The notes under the pieces were generated by a model that was given only the letters and a program-made list of their open reading frames with translations, had not been told where the DNA came from and did no database searches. The translations under genes were made by a program, and so were the position numbers. Shown piece by piece: positions 10,673 through 21,383 of a stretch of DNA of 38,450 nt. Location: NCBI GenBank assembly GCA_902605135.1, contig CACLBK010000008.1, positions 1-38,450 on the forward strand, in the 5' to 3' direction. Position 1 is the first letter of the stretch. Every line of letters starts with the position of its first letter. The DNA comes from an uncultured Alphaproteobacteria bacterium. GTDB lineage: Bacteria > Pseudomonadota > Alphaproteobacteria > HIMB59 > GCA-002718135.

Positions 10673-11380
10673 ATGATGTATATAAAATCAAAAAATGAAG
10701 AATTTACCTTGTTTAATCAACTTTCAGATGAATGGTGGAATGAAAACGGAAAATTTAAGATTCTTCATCAAATCAAAAGTCATAGAATGACTTATATACT
10801 AGATCAAATTGGAAATAGGGACATTAAAAATTTAAAAATACTGGATGTAGGTTGTGGTGGAGGAATTATTTGTGAACCACTAGCAAGACTAGGCGCTAAA
10901 GTTACTGGAATAGATTTTGTTCATAATAATATCAGTGCTGCTAAAATACATTCCAAAAAAAATAAACTTAAAATAAATTATATTCATAAAGATGTTGAAA
11001 AATCAAAATTAGATGGAAAATTTGATTTAATACTAATGTTTGAAGTTTTAGAACATTTAGATGATTGGAAAAAAACTATTAAAAAGTTAAAAAAAAATTT
11101 AAATAAAAATGGTATAATTATAATTTCAACAATTAATAGAAACTCACTTTCTAAACTATTTGCAATTAGTATTGCTGAAAATATTCTTAAATGGATACCT
11201 AAAGGAACACATGATTATAATAAATTAATTAAACCTGAAGAATTAAAAAAAACTTTAACGCAAGAAAATTTTCATTTTAAAAATATTAAAGGTCTTGTTT
11301 TTGATCCATTAAGTAGAGAATGGAAATTATCAAAAAGCTTTATGGTCAATTATTTTTGTACTGCAAATTTAATTAATTAG
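10673..11380 (+). CDS. ubiG: Ubiquinone biosynthesis O-methyltransferase
   Basis: LSDEWWNENGKFKILHQIKSHRMTYI and KILDVGCGGGIICEPLARLGAKVTGID, characteristic of UbiG. Confidence 0.94.
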   Translation: MMYIKSKNEEFTLFNQLSDEWWNENGKFKILHQIKSHRMTYILDQIGNRDIKNLKILDVGCGGGIICEPLARLGAKVTGIDFVHNNISAAKIHSKKNKLKINYIHKDVEKSKLDGKFDLILMFEVLEHLDDWKKTIKKLKKNLNKNGIIIISTINRNSLSKLFAISIAENILKWIPKGTHDYNKLIKPEELKKTLTQENFHFKNIKGLVFDPLSREWKLSKSFMVNYFCTANLIN

Positions 11381-11786
11381 TTTTTTTTGTTGAAAAAGGT
11401 AATGGTAATACATCAATATCTTCAGCTATTAGTTCTTTAGTTTGTTCAATTGAAGCTTCCCCATAAATTGCACGTTCCTTCACTTCACCATATTTAATTT
11501 TTTTAGCTTCTTCAGTAAATTTATCACCAACATAATCAAATTCTTTTTCTATAATCTTTTTTAGCTTTTTAACATTAGAGGCAATTGATTTATTTCTTTT
11601 AGAAGTTTTTGAATTTGATTTTTTTGCTACATTTGGTGCCATTAAAGCTTTTTTAATTTGGATACTATTACAAGAAGGACAAGACACTAGCCCATGTTTA
11701 ATTTGCTTATTATAGTCTTGAGTATTTTCGAACCATCCTTCAAAAGAAAAATCACAATCTGAACAAGAAAGATTAAATACAATCAT
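11373..11786 (-). CDS. DUF1178 family protein (zinc-ribbon)
   Basis: IVFNLSCSDCDFSFEGWFENTQDYNKQIKHGLVSCPSCNSIQIKKALMAPNV: two CxxC pairs and the DUF1178 pattern. Confidence 0.88.
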   Translation of the reverse strand: MIVFNLSCSDCDFSFEGWFENTQDYNKQIKHGLVSCPSCNSIQIKKALMAPNVAKKSNSKTSKRNKSIASNVKKLKKIIEKEFDYVGDKFTEEAKKIKYGEVKERAIYGEASIEQTKELIAEDIDVLPLPFSTKKTN

Positions 11787-11806
11787 ATCTATTATATCGT
11801 TTTATC

Positions 11807-12274
11807 TTATTTTTTTTCAATATCAAAATCAACATTATCAGACTCTAATTGCATAATTAATGAATTTTTTGGAAAATTTAAATTACAAACTGTTCCTTTA
11901 GATAAAGTTACGCCCATCATTGGCTTTAAGCTGACATTAATATATTTTTGAGTTTTATGATTTAAAATATCAATCTTTACAAGTTCTTTAAAAACAATAA
12001 GAAGTAAATTTTCATTTAGTTTCAATTTTAATATAGATTTTGGGTTTTTATAAAAAGATAATTTCAAAATTAGATTTTTCTCAAGAACATTTATAACTTC
12101 CTCTAAAGCAACATTTGGATTCTGAATTGGCAGATTTTTTAAATTAATTTGATCTTGTCTATTTAAAATTTTTTCTTTCAATATTTCTAAAAAAGTAGTT
12201 CCATAAATTTTTTTATTAATATTTTCAGTTTCTTCTTTAATTATTTCAACTATCTCTTTAAGAATAATATCCAT
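11807..12274 (-). CDS. Hypothetical protein, 155 aa
   Basis: Complete ORF filling the gap between DUF1178 and the divergent methyltransferase gene; no family recognised. Confidence 0.7.
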   Translation of the reverse strand: MDIILKEIVEIIKEETENINKKIYGTTFLEILKEKILNRQDQINLKNLPIQNPNVALEEVINVLEKNLILKLSFYKNPKSILKLKLNENLLLIVFKELVKIDILNHKTQKYINVSLKPMMGVTLSKGTVCNLNFPKNSLIMQLESDNVDFDIEKK

Positions 12275-12300
12275 AATTACTTTTTATACTTTATAAAAAA

Positions 12301-13077
12301 ATGATAAACAAAAAATATCTTAAACTATTAAGATCTAAAGATAGGAAATATGGAGAAAACTTTATTTATAATGAAATAAGTAAAAATATAATTGATTCTT
12401 TAGATATTTTGAAAGTTCCTTTTAATAATATTTTACAATTTGGTATTAATGATAGTTTAGTTATTAATTATCTTAAGGAAAAGTTTCCATCTTGTTCTAT
12501 AACAAGTGCTGACATAGATATATCTCTTTTTCTTAAAAAAACAGATCAAAAATTTATAGAAATTGATTTAGACAATTTACAGATTGAAGATAATAAATTT
12601 GATTTAATTTTTAGTAATTTTTTTATTCAATTAGCATCTAATTTTGAGAAATTGATAGAAAAAATTTTTCAAAACCTAAATTCCAATGGATTATTTATAG
12701 CAACCATTCCTAATGCTGAAAATATTTATCAACTTGTAAATTCAATGTATGAAACTGATAATATTTTATATGGAGGAATGTATCAGAGAATAAATCCAAT
12801 TTTAGATAAGAATGATATTTTTAAAATACTTAAACTTTATAATTTTGACGCACCTCTAATCAATACAAATAATTTCACCATAGAATATTCAGGTTTTAAA
12901 AGACTACTTGAAGACGTAAGATTTTTAAACTTACCCTATTCAGGGTATGATAAAAGAAATTATTTTGAGAATAAGAAATACTTTATTTATTTGGAAGAAC
13001 AATTTAGAAAAAAATATTATAAAGATAATTTTAACCTTGATATAAATTATAGTACAATTTGTGCTTGGAAAAAATAA
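12301..13077 (+). CDS. Putative methyltransferase-like protein (NDUFAF5/BioC-like)
   Basis: DDRKYG-like start (SKDRKYGENFIYNEISKNIIDSL), FDLIFSNFFIQLASNFEKLIEKIFQNLNSNGLFIATIP, late LLEDVRFL region; glycine motif I is atypical. Confidence 0.72.
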   Translation: MINKKYLKLLRSKDRKYGENFIYNEISKNIIDSLDILKVPFNNILQFGINDSLVINYLKEKFPSCSITSADIDISLFLKKTDQKFIEIDLDNLQIEDNKFDLIFSNFFIQLASNFEKLIEKIFQNLNSNGLFIATIPNAENIYQLVNSMYETDNILYGGMYQRINPILDKNDIFKILKLYNFDAPLINTNNFTIEYSGFKRLLEDVRFLNLPYSGYDKRNYFENKKYFIYLEEQFRKKYYKDNFNLDINYSTICAWKK

Positions 13078-13079
13078 AA

Positions 13080-14291
13080 TTAAGATCTGTAATCAGCATT
13101 AATCTTTAAATATTCAAGGGTTAGATCATTTCCATAAACTGTGCGTGAAAACTTACCCAAGTTTAATTTAACATTAACGTCTATTGTTTTATTTTTCATA
13201 TAATGATTTAGTTTTCTAATATTTATTTTTTTACTTATTGAGCCGTTTTCACATACAACATTATTTCCAAATAAAACTATAATTTTGTTTTGATTAATTT
13301 TTTCTTCAGTTTTACCAATTGCCATTATTACTCTGCCCCAATTTGCATCTTCTCCTGCTATAGCTGTTTTTACCAAAGGAGAATTTGCAATACTAAATGC
13401 TATTCTTTTTGCTTGATGTTTTGTTCTTGCATTAAAAATATTTACTTTTATTAATTTTGAAACTCCTTCTCCATCTTTTATTACCTGAAGAGATAGATCA
13501 TGCATTAAATCATACATTTTATTATTTAAAATTTTGAAATTTTTTTTATTTAAATTTATCTTTTTATTACCGACAGAGAACATCATTAAAGTATCACTAG
13601 TTGAAGTGTCACTATCAACGGTTATTGAGTTAAATGAATTTTCTAAGTTATTTTTGAGAAGTCTAGTCATTAATTGTTTTGAAGCTTCACATTCAATAAA
13701 AATATAAACCAACATTGTTCCCATATTTGGTTGTATCATTCCTGATCCTTTTGCTATTCCGTAGATGTTAAATGATTGTTTGTCTAACTTAATATTTTTA
13801 ATTGATACCTTTGGGAAAGTATCTGTTGTCATAATTGCCTTAGCACTTTCAAGTAAACTATTTTTATTTTTGAAATTTATTTTTTCAAATTTATTTATAA
13901 TTAAATTAGGATTAAATTTTTCACCAATTACACCAGTAGATGATACTAATACTTCATTAGATTTACATTTAATTTTTTTTGTTAATGCTTTTACGTACTT
14001 ATTGATAATTTTAAGACCATCTTTACCAGTATGCGCATTTGCATTACCAGCATTCACAACTAATGCTTTAGCCTTACCTTTGTTATTTTTTTTATCCCAA
14101 ATTATAGGGGCTGAAGGTGTTGATGTTTTAGAATAAACGCAACACACATTTATAATTTTATTAAAAATTATTAATAAAAGATCTTTATCTTTTTTTTTAA
14201 ATCCAGCATTAAAAGTATAAATATTTAGGCCACTAGGATTAAAATCTTTGATTTTTTTTGGCTTAAATATTGAAATCATTTTATTGGCCAT
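13080..14291 (-). CDS. argJ: Bifunctional glutamate N-acetyltransferase / amino-acid acetyltransferase
   Basis: NAGNANAHTGKDG, VSSTGVIGE, KGSGMIQPNMGTMLVYIF (autocleavage Thr), ITVDSDTSTSDT, GEDANWGRV. Confidence 0.96.
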   Translation of the reverse strand: MANKMISIFKPKKIKDFNPSGLNIYTFNAGFKKKDKDLLLIIFNKIINVCCVYSKTSTPSAPIIWDKKNNKGKAKALVVNAGNANAHTGKDGLKIINKYVKALTKKIKCKSNEVLVSSTGVIGEKFNPNLIINKFEKINFKNKNSLLESAKAIMTTDTFPKVSIKNIKLDKQSFNIYGIAKGSGMIQPNMGTMLVYIFIECEASKQLMTRLLKNNLENSFNSITVDSDTSTSDTLMMFSVGNKKINLNKKNFKILNNKMYDLMHDLSLQVIKDGEGVSKLIKVNIFNARTKHQAKRIAFSIANSPLVKTAIAGEDANWGRVIMAIGKTEEKINQNKIIVLFGNNVVCENGSISKKINIRKLNHYMKNKTIDVNVKLNLGKFSRTVYGNDLTLEYLKINADYRS

Positions 14292-14355
14292 ATTTTAGCT
14301 TAAATTCCTTTGTAGAAGAAATATTTTTCATATATTAACTTCCATCTATCATAAC

Positions 14356-16872
14356 ATGATTAATATCGTTAATAAACTATTTGGTTCTATAAAATCTAAT
14401 GCAGTTAAAAAATATTCGAGTTTTGTAGATAAAGTAAATAAACTTGAAGAAGAAATCTCCAAACTCTCTGATCAAGAATTAAAAAATAAAACAAATTACT
14501 TTAAAAATAAATTTAATGAAACTCGATCAATATCCAAATTATTACCAGAAATATTTGCAGTAGTTAGAGAGACATCAAAAAGAACATTAAATATGAGACA
14601 CTATGATGTTCAAATAATAGGTGGAATGGTCTTATACGAAAATAAGATAACTGAAATGAAGACAGGAGAAGGAAAAACCTTAGTAGCTACTCTAGCCGCT
14701 TATGCAAATGTTATAGAAAACTTATCGGTGCATATTATTACAGTTAATGATTATCTAGCAAAAAGAGATGCAGAATGGATGGGTCAAATATTTAATTTTC
14801 TTGGTCTTAGTGTTGGTAGTGTTACTTCGGAAACAGCTCATGAAGAAAGATCTGATCAATATGATGCAGATGTTGTGTATGCAACTAACAATGAGATAGG
14901 ATTTGATTACTTAAGAGATAATTTGAAAAACGATTACAATAACTTATGTTTTAAAAAAAATGCATTTGCAATAGTAGATGAAGTCGATAGTATTTTAATT
15001 GATGAAGCTAGAACACCTCTTGTAATATCTGCTGAATCAAATTCTGATACAGATTTATTTCCAAAAATAGATAAAATTATAAAAATTCTTAGAGAAGATG
15101 ATTTTGAAATTAATGAAGAAAGTAAAAGTATTTTACTTACTACAGGAGGAATGGAATTTTGTGAAAAATTATTGAAAGAAAATGGAATTATTACAGAAGG
15201 TACACTTCAGGATTTAGGAAATATGGTTTTGAACCATAATATTATCCAAGCGCTTAGAGCACATCATTTATTTATAAAAGATAAAGATTACATAATCAAA
15301 GATAAAAGTGTAGTCATTATTGATGAGTTAACTGGTAGAGCTATGGAAGGTAGAAGATATGGTGATGGATTGCATCAAGCTATAGAAGCAAAAGAAAATT
15401 TAGTGATCCAAAAAGAAAATCAAACTATTGCTTCTGTTACATATCAGAATTTTTTTAGAACATATCATCGTCTAAGTGGGATGACAGGAACTGCTACAAC
15501 AGAAGCAAAAGAATTTGAAAGTATATATGATTTGGAGGTTGTTGAAATTCCTCCTAATATTAAAGTAAATCGTCTTGATAAAAATGATCAAATTTATATG
15601 ACAAAAAGAGAAAAATACAATGCTGTGTTAGATCTTGTTAAGGCAAGAAATAAAATCAATCAACCAATCCTAATAGGAACTACATCAGTTGAAAATTCGA
15701 TAAAGATTTCTGATTTATTAAAAAGAGAAAATCTAGAGCATAATGTTCTAAATGCTAAAAATCATATGAGTGAAGCAAAAATTATTGAAGAAGCTGGAAT
15801 GCCTGGCAATATAACTATTTCTACTAATATGGCGGGAAGAGGTACAGATATTAAATTGGGAAATGGTGATGCAGCTTTAAAAAAAGAAGCAATTGAAGCA
15901 GGTGGTTTGCTCATAATTGGCACAGAAAGACACGAAAGTAGAAGAATAGATAATCAATTAAGAGGAAGATCAGGAAGACAAGGAGATATCGGTGAAAGTA
16001 TTTTTTTCTTGTCCTTAGAAGATGACCTAATGAGAATATTTGGATCAAAAACTCTTGAAAATGTATTATCAAAGTTGGGACTTACAGATGGTGAGGTGAT
16101 TACTCATTCAATGATAACAAAATCATTAGAAAGAGCACAGCAAAAAGTAGAAAGTCACAATTTTGATATGAGAAAACAAATTTTAAAATTTGATGATATA
16201 CTAAATGATCAGAGAAAAATAATCTATCAAAACAGAAGAGAAATACTTAATACAAATGATCAATCGAGTATAATTCAAGATATGATTTCTGATTATATCA
16301 ATAATTTAATCGAAGTTGCTATTCCCCCAAAAAAGTACTCTCATGAATGGGATGCAAATTTATTAAATGAAAACATTAGAGAAACTTTTAATTTAGATAT
16401 TCCTATTTTAAAATGGTTTGATGAAGAAGGTGTGGATGATGAAGAAATTAAAAAGAGGTTATTAGATGAAGTAAATCAAAAATATAAGGAAAAGCAACAT
16501 CAATATTCAGCTGATTTATTTAGATTTGCTGAAAAAAGAGTAATGTTGTTTCAAATAGATAAAGATTGGAGAGATCATTTAGCCGCAATGGATTCATTAC
16601 GCGGTAGTGTTAATTTAAGAGCGATGGGAGGCAAAGATCCATTTTATGAGTATAAAAGAGAGTCTTTTGATTATTTCGATGAAATGCTTTCAAATCAAAA
16701 TGAAAGAGTTCTTAAAACCCTATTTAATATTAAGTTAGTAAATGAAAACAAAAATGATGATACAAAGAAACAAAATCAGGAACCTAGAAGAATTATAACA
16801 AAAAAAATTGGTAGAAATGAACCTTGTCCTTGTGGTTCAGGTAAAAAATATAAACAATGTCATGGAAGTTAA
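14356..16872 (+). CDS. secA: Preprotein translocase ATPase SecA
   Basis: [47 protein letters not shown]-terminal zinc site [19 protein letters not shown]. Confidence 0.99.
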   Translation: MINIVNKLFGSIKSNAVKKYSSFVDKVNKLEEEISKLSDQELKNKTNYFKNKFNETRSISKLLPEIFAVVRETSKRTLNMRHYDVQIIGGMVLYENKITEMKTGEGKTLVATLAAYANVIENLSVHIITVNDYLAKRDAEWMGQIFNFLGLSVGSVTSETAHEERSDQYDADVVYATNNEIGFDYLRDNLKNDYNNLCFKKNAFAIVDEVDSILIDEARTPLVISAESNSDTDLFPKIDKIIKILREDDFEINEESKSILLTTGGMEFCEKLLKENGIITEGTLQDLGNMVLNHNIIQALRAHHLFIKDKDYIIKDKSVVIIDELTGRAMEGRRYGDGLHQAIEAKENLVIQKENQTIASVTYQNFFRTYHRLSGMTGTATTEAKEFESIYDLEVVEIPPNIKVNRLDKNDQIYMTKREKYNAVLDLVKARNKINQPILIGTTSVENSIKISDLLKRENLEHNVLNAKNHMSEAKIIEEAGMPGNITISTNMAGRGTDIKLGNGDAALKKEAIEAGGLLIIGTERHESRRIDNQLRGRSGRQGDIGESIFFLSLEDDLMRIFGSKTLENVLSKLGLTDGEVITHSMITKSLERAQQKVESHNFDMRKQILKFDDILNDQRKIIYQNRREILNTNDQSSIIQDMISDYINNLIEVAIPPKKYSHEWDANLLNENIRETFNLDIPILKWFDEEGVDDEEIKKRLLDEVNQKYKEKQHQYSADLFRFAEKRVMLFQIDKDWRDHLAAMDSLRGSVNLRAMGGKDPFYEYKRESFDYFDEMLSNQNERVLKTLFNIKLVNENKNDDTKKQNQEPRRIITKKIGRNEPCPCGSGKKYKQCHGS

Positions 16873-17807
16873 ATATTAGCAGTAATATTTAGATACTTAT
16901 TCTTTCTATTTTGAACTAGATCATTAATTGAAATTTGTTTGAGATCATTAATAAATGCTACAATCTTTGCTTTTAATATTTCAGATTGTTTTATTGGATG
17001 TCTATGAGCTCCACCATATGGTTCAGGGATAATTTCATCAATAATTTCAAATTTTTTACAATCTATAGCTGTAAGTTTTAAAGTTTTAGCAGCTTCCTGA
17101 GAGAATGCTGTATTCCTCCATAATATGGATGCGCATCCTTCAGGAGAAATAACTGAATAAATTGAATGTTCTAACATTAAAACTCTATCTGAAGTAGCTA
17201 TTCCTATTGCTCCACCTGACCCCCCCTCTCCAATTATTATTGAAATAGTCGGAATTTTAACCTTTAAAAAATGAAGTATTGATGAGGCTATAGACTCTGA
17301 TTGTCCGCGTTCCTCAGCATCTTTTCCAGGAAAAGCTCCTGCCGTATCAACAAATGAAATTAAAGGTAATCTAAATTTTTCTGCTAATTTTAATAATCTT
17401 TGAACTTTTCTATATCCTTCTGGTTTTGCCATACCAAAATTATGTTTAATTCTTTTTTCCATTGTATTGCCTTTTTCTGTTCCTATAAAAAAAACTGAAC
17501 TCCCATCAATCTTTGCAAGTCCTCCTACTATGGCATTGTCATCAGCATATTTTTTATCACCATGTAAAAGTACAATATCTTCAAAAATATTGTTAAGATA
17601 ATCAATTGTGTGTGGTCTTTCACTGTGTCGGGATACTTGTACTTTTTGCCAAGGATCTAGATTTGAGTAAATTTTTTTATATAACTCAGCTTTATCTTTA
17701 TCTAATTTTTTTATTTTATCTGCATTTAATTCTTTGTTATTATTTAGCTGACTCAATATTGATTCAACTTTTTCTATTTTATTTTCAAACTCTAAATATT
17801 TGGTCAT
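16869..17807 (-). CDS. accA: Acetyl-CoA carboxylase carboxyltransferase subunit alpha
   Basis: [80 protein letters not shown]. Confidence 0.98.
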   Translation of the reverse strand: MTKYLEFENKIEKVESILSQLNNNKELNADKIKKLDKDKAELYKKIYSNLDPWQKVQVSRHSERPHTIDYLNNIFEDIVLLHGDKKYADDNAIVGGLAKIDGSSVFFIGTEKGNTMEKRIKHNFGMAKPEGYRKVQRLLKLAEKFRLPLISFVDTAGAFPGKDAEERGQSESIASSILHFLKVKIPTISIIIGEGGSGGAIGIATSDRVLMLEHSIYSVISPEGCASILWRNTAFSQEAAKTLKLTAIDCKKFEIIDEIIPEPYGGAHRHPIKQSEILKAKIVAFINDLKQISINDLVQNRKNKYLNITANI

Positions 17808-19564
17808 ATAATAAATTTAAAATTTTTAAATACTTCTAAAATTAAATTTCTAAATAATACTCCATCTTTATATTTTAAGTAACCATGAAGTATAAGTCTG
17901 AGGTGTTCTGGGTGAATATCACTCCATTCTTTATCATATAAAGAAATTAATGAATAAAAAAGGAATTTTTCATCATCTTTATTTAGAATACTATTATCTA
18001 TCTCATTCAGCAAAAATATTGATGGCATTGTTCTATTATCAAAAATTTTTTCTAAACTGAGATTAGAACTAGAGTTTATATCTAAATTCATTACAGTATT
18101 TAAAACATACAATAATTCTGCATTTTCATTGTCTTCACTGTAAATGTAATTGTTCAATGTTAAATTTATAGAATTTATGAATGAATTTAAATCATTAGAA
18201 GAATAAAGGTCCAATAAAACTCTGGCATAAATACTTTTTGAATCTACTTCCTTAGCATTTTCATATAATTCTAACCAATTGATTGCACTTTCAAAATTAT
18301 TATTAAATATATAAGCTGAAGCTATTTGTGGTCCATGTATTATATTTTCTGAATCAGCATCTATTGATGTCAACATATTAAATGATAGTTTATATGCAAT
18401 TTCTTCTAGATTATTTTCTTTAGCAAAATTCCAAAATTGAATAAGAATATTTAATCTATCATTTGGAAATATTTGAATATTTACTAATTGATATAAAAAA
18501 GCCATACTCAATTCTTTATTATCTGAAAATGTATCAACTGTTTCTTTAGGATTATTTAATTGATCTGAATTAAAATCAGCAGACATATATAAAGCTGCTA
18601 AACTATCTACAGTAATTAGATTTTCTAAAAAACTTTTATTGGCAGCTTTTATTCTTAAGTCAATAGGAGATGATTGATTTAAAATTATTGGTATTGATAG
18701 ATTTTTTTTGTCGAGTTCGTAAAATTCATGTGAAAACGGGAGTTCTGCAATTCTAGTCATAGCACTATAAAGGAATATTAATTCTTTATTTATTTCAGAA
18801 TTCTTAATTGTATTATTAATACTTATCTGATTTGATGAATTAGATATGAGTGAAAATAAATTCTGATAATAAATGTCTGAATTTTTTTCAGATTCTATTA
18901 AAATTGAATTCAACAAAAAAGCTTCAGACTGATTATCATTTAAAATCAAACAAAATATATCAAGTTTTTCTAAAAAGAAAAAATCTAATTTTACATTTGA
19001 GTTTAATTCTTCATTAAAATTACAAGCTTCATTTAATTGAAAAGTTGATAATAAATAATTTAATTTAACCCCAGTATAAAAACTAAAATTTTTATCATTA
19101 CTTAAATCATGTGCTTCAATTAATTCATAAGATTTATTAATCTGACCAATAGACTGTAAGTAATTAATAACTAAAAAAAATATTTCTCTGTCTTTTTCTA
19201 ATTCAAGATTTAATTGGAGATTTTCTAAAACCTCAATTATTTCTTTTTGTAAAGTTTGAGAATTGATTTTCTTAAGATTATTTAAATAATTATTTAGATT
19301 TTTTAGTTCATTTTTTTGAATGAAATTAAGTTTTACAGTATCAATTTGTGTTACTTCAACTTCATTGGTTACAATTTCACCAGTTTCATTTGAGTTTTCA
19401 ACTTCTTCTTCAATTACTTGTTCTTCATTAAGATTGTCTAACACCATTTGATCAAGACTCTTACTTTCATATAAATTAATAACCTCTACTTGGTTGTTGT
19501 CTTCTTCATTTGCAAAAATTGTATTTGAAAGGAGAACAAAAAATATGATAAGAATAAATTTCAT
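17804..19564 (-). CDS. Hypothetical exported protein, 586 aa, probable alpha-helical repeat protein
   Basis: Signal peptide-like MKFILIIFFVLLSNTIFA; remainder Leu/Asn-rich and helical in appearance; no catalytic motif recognised. ORF full length and translationally overlapping neighbours on both sides. Confidence 0.8.
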   Translation of the reverse strand: MKFILIIFFVLLSNTIFANEEDNNQVEVINLYESKSLDQMVLDNLNEEQVIEEEVENSNETGEIVTNEVEVTQIDTVKLNFIQKNELKNLNNYLNNLKKINSQTLQKEIIEVLENLQLNLELEKDREIFFLVINYLQSIGQINKSYELIEAHDLSNDKNFSFYTGVKLNYLLSTFQLNEACNFNEELNSNVKLDFFFLEKLDIFCLILNDNQSEAFLLNSILIESEKNSDIYYQNLFSLISNSSNQISINNTIKNSEINKELIFLYSAMTRIAELPFSHEFYELDKKNLSIPIILNQSSPIDLRIKAANKSFLENLITVDSLAALYMSADFNSDQLNNPKETVDTFSDNKELSMAFLYQLVNIQIFPNDRLNILIQFWNFAKENNLEEIAYKLSFNMLTSIDADSENIIHGPQIASAYIFNNNFESAINWLELYENAKEVDSKSIYARVLLDLYSSNDLNSFINSINLTLNNYIYSEDNENAELLYVLNTVMNLDINSSSNLSLEKIFDNRTMPSIFLLNEIDNSILNKDDEKFLFYSLISLYDKEWSDIHPEHLRLILHGYLKYKDGVLFRNLILEVFKNFKFII

Positions 19565-19689
19565 TTTAGATTTAAGTTATATTTTTCAGTTATAATCCTT
19601 GAGGGTGAAGGAATTTCAATCATATAAAGACCTGTAAAAACGAATATTGTCACTATTATAAAAATATATATAATGTACCTGTTTCTCAT
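19561..19689 (-). CDS. Small single-TM protein, 42 aa (absent from ORF track)
   Basis: Reverse-strand translation MRNRYIIYIFIIVTIFVFTGLYMIEIPSPSRIITEKYNLNLK*; ATGA overlap with the start of the 586-aa gene; hydrophobic core of about 19 aa. Confidence 0.75.
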   Translation of the reverse strand: MRNRYIIYIFIIVTIFVFTGLYMIEIPSPSRIITEKYNLNLK

Positions 19690-19762
19690 ATATGCTATTT
19701 AAAAAAATGACTAATATATGTTTTTATCATTTTTTTAAGTTTTTTCTAATTTCAACAAAAAT

Positions 19763-20326
19763 TTGTCAAGAATAAGAAGCAATAATAATATGTATGACCT
19801 CAGTATGATTAAAAGGAAAAATATTTGTATTATGGGCCTAATGGGATCGGGAAAATCAGTTATTGGGAAAGATTTAAGCAAATATCTAAATTTTGCATTC
19901 TATGATACTGATAAGGAAATTGAACTGACGACTAAAAAAAGTATAAATGAAATCTTTAAAGAATATGGAGAATTATATTTTAGAAACCTTGAAGAAAGAA
20001 TTTGTATTAAATTATTAAATAAGAACAATTGTGTGATATCACTGGGAGGTGGAAGTATAGCTAATAAAGAGATTAGAAAATCAATTAAACGAAATTCCTA
20101 TTCTATTTATTTACAAGTTAAATTAAACAATTTAGTTAATAGATTAAAATCTTCAAAAAAAAGACCACTATTAAATAAAGATGAAAGTAAAAAAGAAATT
20201 TTGAAAAAACTTTATGAAGATAGACAGCAATTTTATGAAAAAGCTAATTTAATTGTAAATAATGATTCAGATAAAATTAATGTACTAGATAAAATTAAAT
20301 TTGAATTAAATTCATATGAAAAATAA
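19763..20326 (+). CDS. aroK: Shikimate kinase
   Basis: Walker A MGLMGSGKSVIGKDLSK, FYDTDKEIE, FRNLEERI, ISLGGGS. Track start is TTG; ATG at 19790 or 19805 is more plausible. Confidence 0.95.
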   Translation: MSRIRSNNNMYDLSMIKRKNICIMGLMGSGKSVIGKDLSKYLNFAFYDTDKEIELTTKKSINEIFKEYGELYFRNLEERICIKLLNKNNCVISLGGGSIANKEIRKSIKRNSYSIYLQVKLNNLVNRLKSSKKRPLLNKDESKKEILKKLYEDRQQFYEKANLIVNNDSDKINVLDKIKFELNSYEK

Positions 20327-21383
20327 ATTATTAATAAAAAATAAAAAATTAAAAACGACAATAATAATAAAAAAAAATTTTATTTATAAATTCATTATCA
20401 ATATTGCCAAAAAAAATGAAAAAGTATTTTGTGTTGTAGATTCAAAAATTAAAATTGATTTAAATTTTGCTAAACAGAAAAATATAAAAAAAATTTCTGT
20501 TCAATGTGGAGAAAAAATTAAAACTTTTGATGGATACAAAAATCTTGCTGACAAATTAATTAAAAGTAATGTTAACAGAAAATCTGTACTTATTGCCATT
20601 GGAGGAGGTACATTAGGAGATTTGGCAGGATTTGTAGCAAGCACAGTCTTAAGAGGTTTAGAATTTTACCTTATACCCACAACTCTTTTGTCTCAAGTAG
20701 ATAGCTCTATTGGGGGTAAAAATGGTATCAATACTATTTTTGGAAAAAATTTAATCGGGACATTTTTTCAACCAAAAGAAGTATTAATTGATATTTCTGT
20801 TTTAAATAGTTTGCCAAAAAAAGAAATAAGATCTGGATATGCAGAAATAGTTAAACACGCCTTAATTAAAGATTATCAATTTTTTTGTTGGTTGGAGGTA
20901 AATGCAAATAAATTATTTAATTTGAATAAATCTATATTAGAAAAAGCAATTTATAAATCAATCATCATAAAACTTTTTTATGTTAAAAAAGACGAAAAGG
21001 AATTCTTGTTAAATAAAAATTCTAGGGCAATGCTAAATTTTGGACATACAATTGGTCATGCTATAGAAAGTCACTATAATTATAATAAATTTAATCATGG
21101 AGAAGCAATTTCTATAGGTATGATAACTGAAGCAAAGATATCTAATTATCTTGGAATGTTATCTTTTGATGAATTAGAAAAAATAATAACACACTTTAAA
21201 AATTGTAGACTTAAAATATTTGACAGCATATTAAAAGATAAAAAATTAATTAGTAAACTCATTAAAGATAAAAAAAACTTTCAAAATAATATTAATTTTT
21301 CACTTATAGATAAGATAGGAAGCTCGATTTTTTATAAAAAATTAGATAAGAATAAAGTTTATAAAATTTTACAAAATATATAA
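20316..21383 (+). CDS. aroB: 3-dehydroquinate synthase
   Basis: AIGGGTLGDLAGFVASTVLRGLEFYLIPTTLLSQVDSSIGGKNGIN, KNLIGTFFQPKEVLID, LNFGHTIGHAIE. Confidence 0.97.
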   Translation: MKNKLLIKNKKLKTTIIIKKNFIYKFIINIAKKNEKVFCVVDSKIKIDLNFAKQKNIKKISVQCGEKIKTFDGYKNLADKLIKSNVNRKSVLIAIGGGTLGDLAGFVASTVLRGLEFYLIPTTLLSQVDSSIGGKNGINTIFGKNLIGTFFQPKEVLIDISVLNSLPKKEIRSGYAEIVKHALIKDYQFFCWLEVNANKLFNLNKSILEKAIYKSIIIKLFYVKKDEKEFLLNKNSRAMLNFGHTIGHAIESHYNYNKFNHGEAISIGMITEAKISNYLGMLSFDELEKIITHFKNCRLKIFDSILKDKKLISKLIKDKKNFQNNINFSLIDKIGSSIFYKKLDKNKVYKILQNI

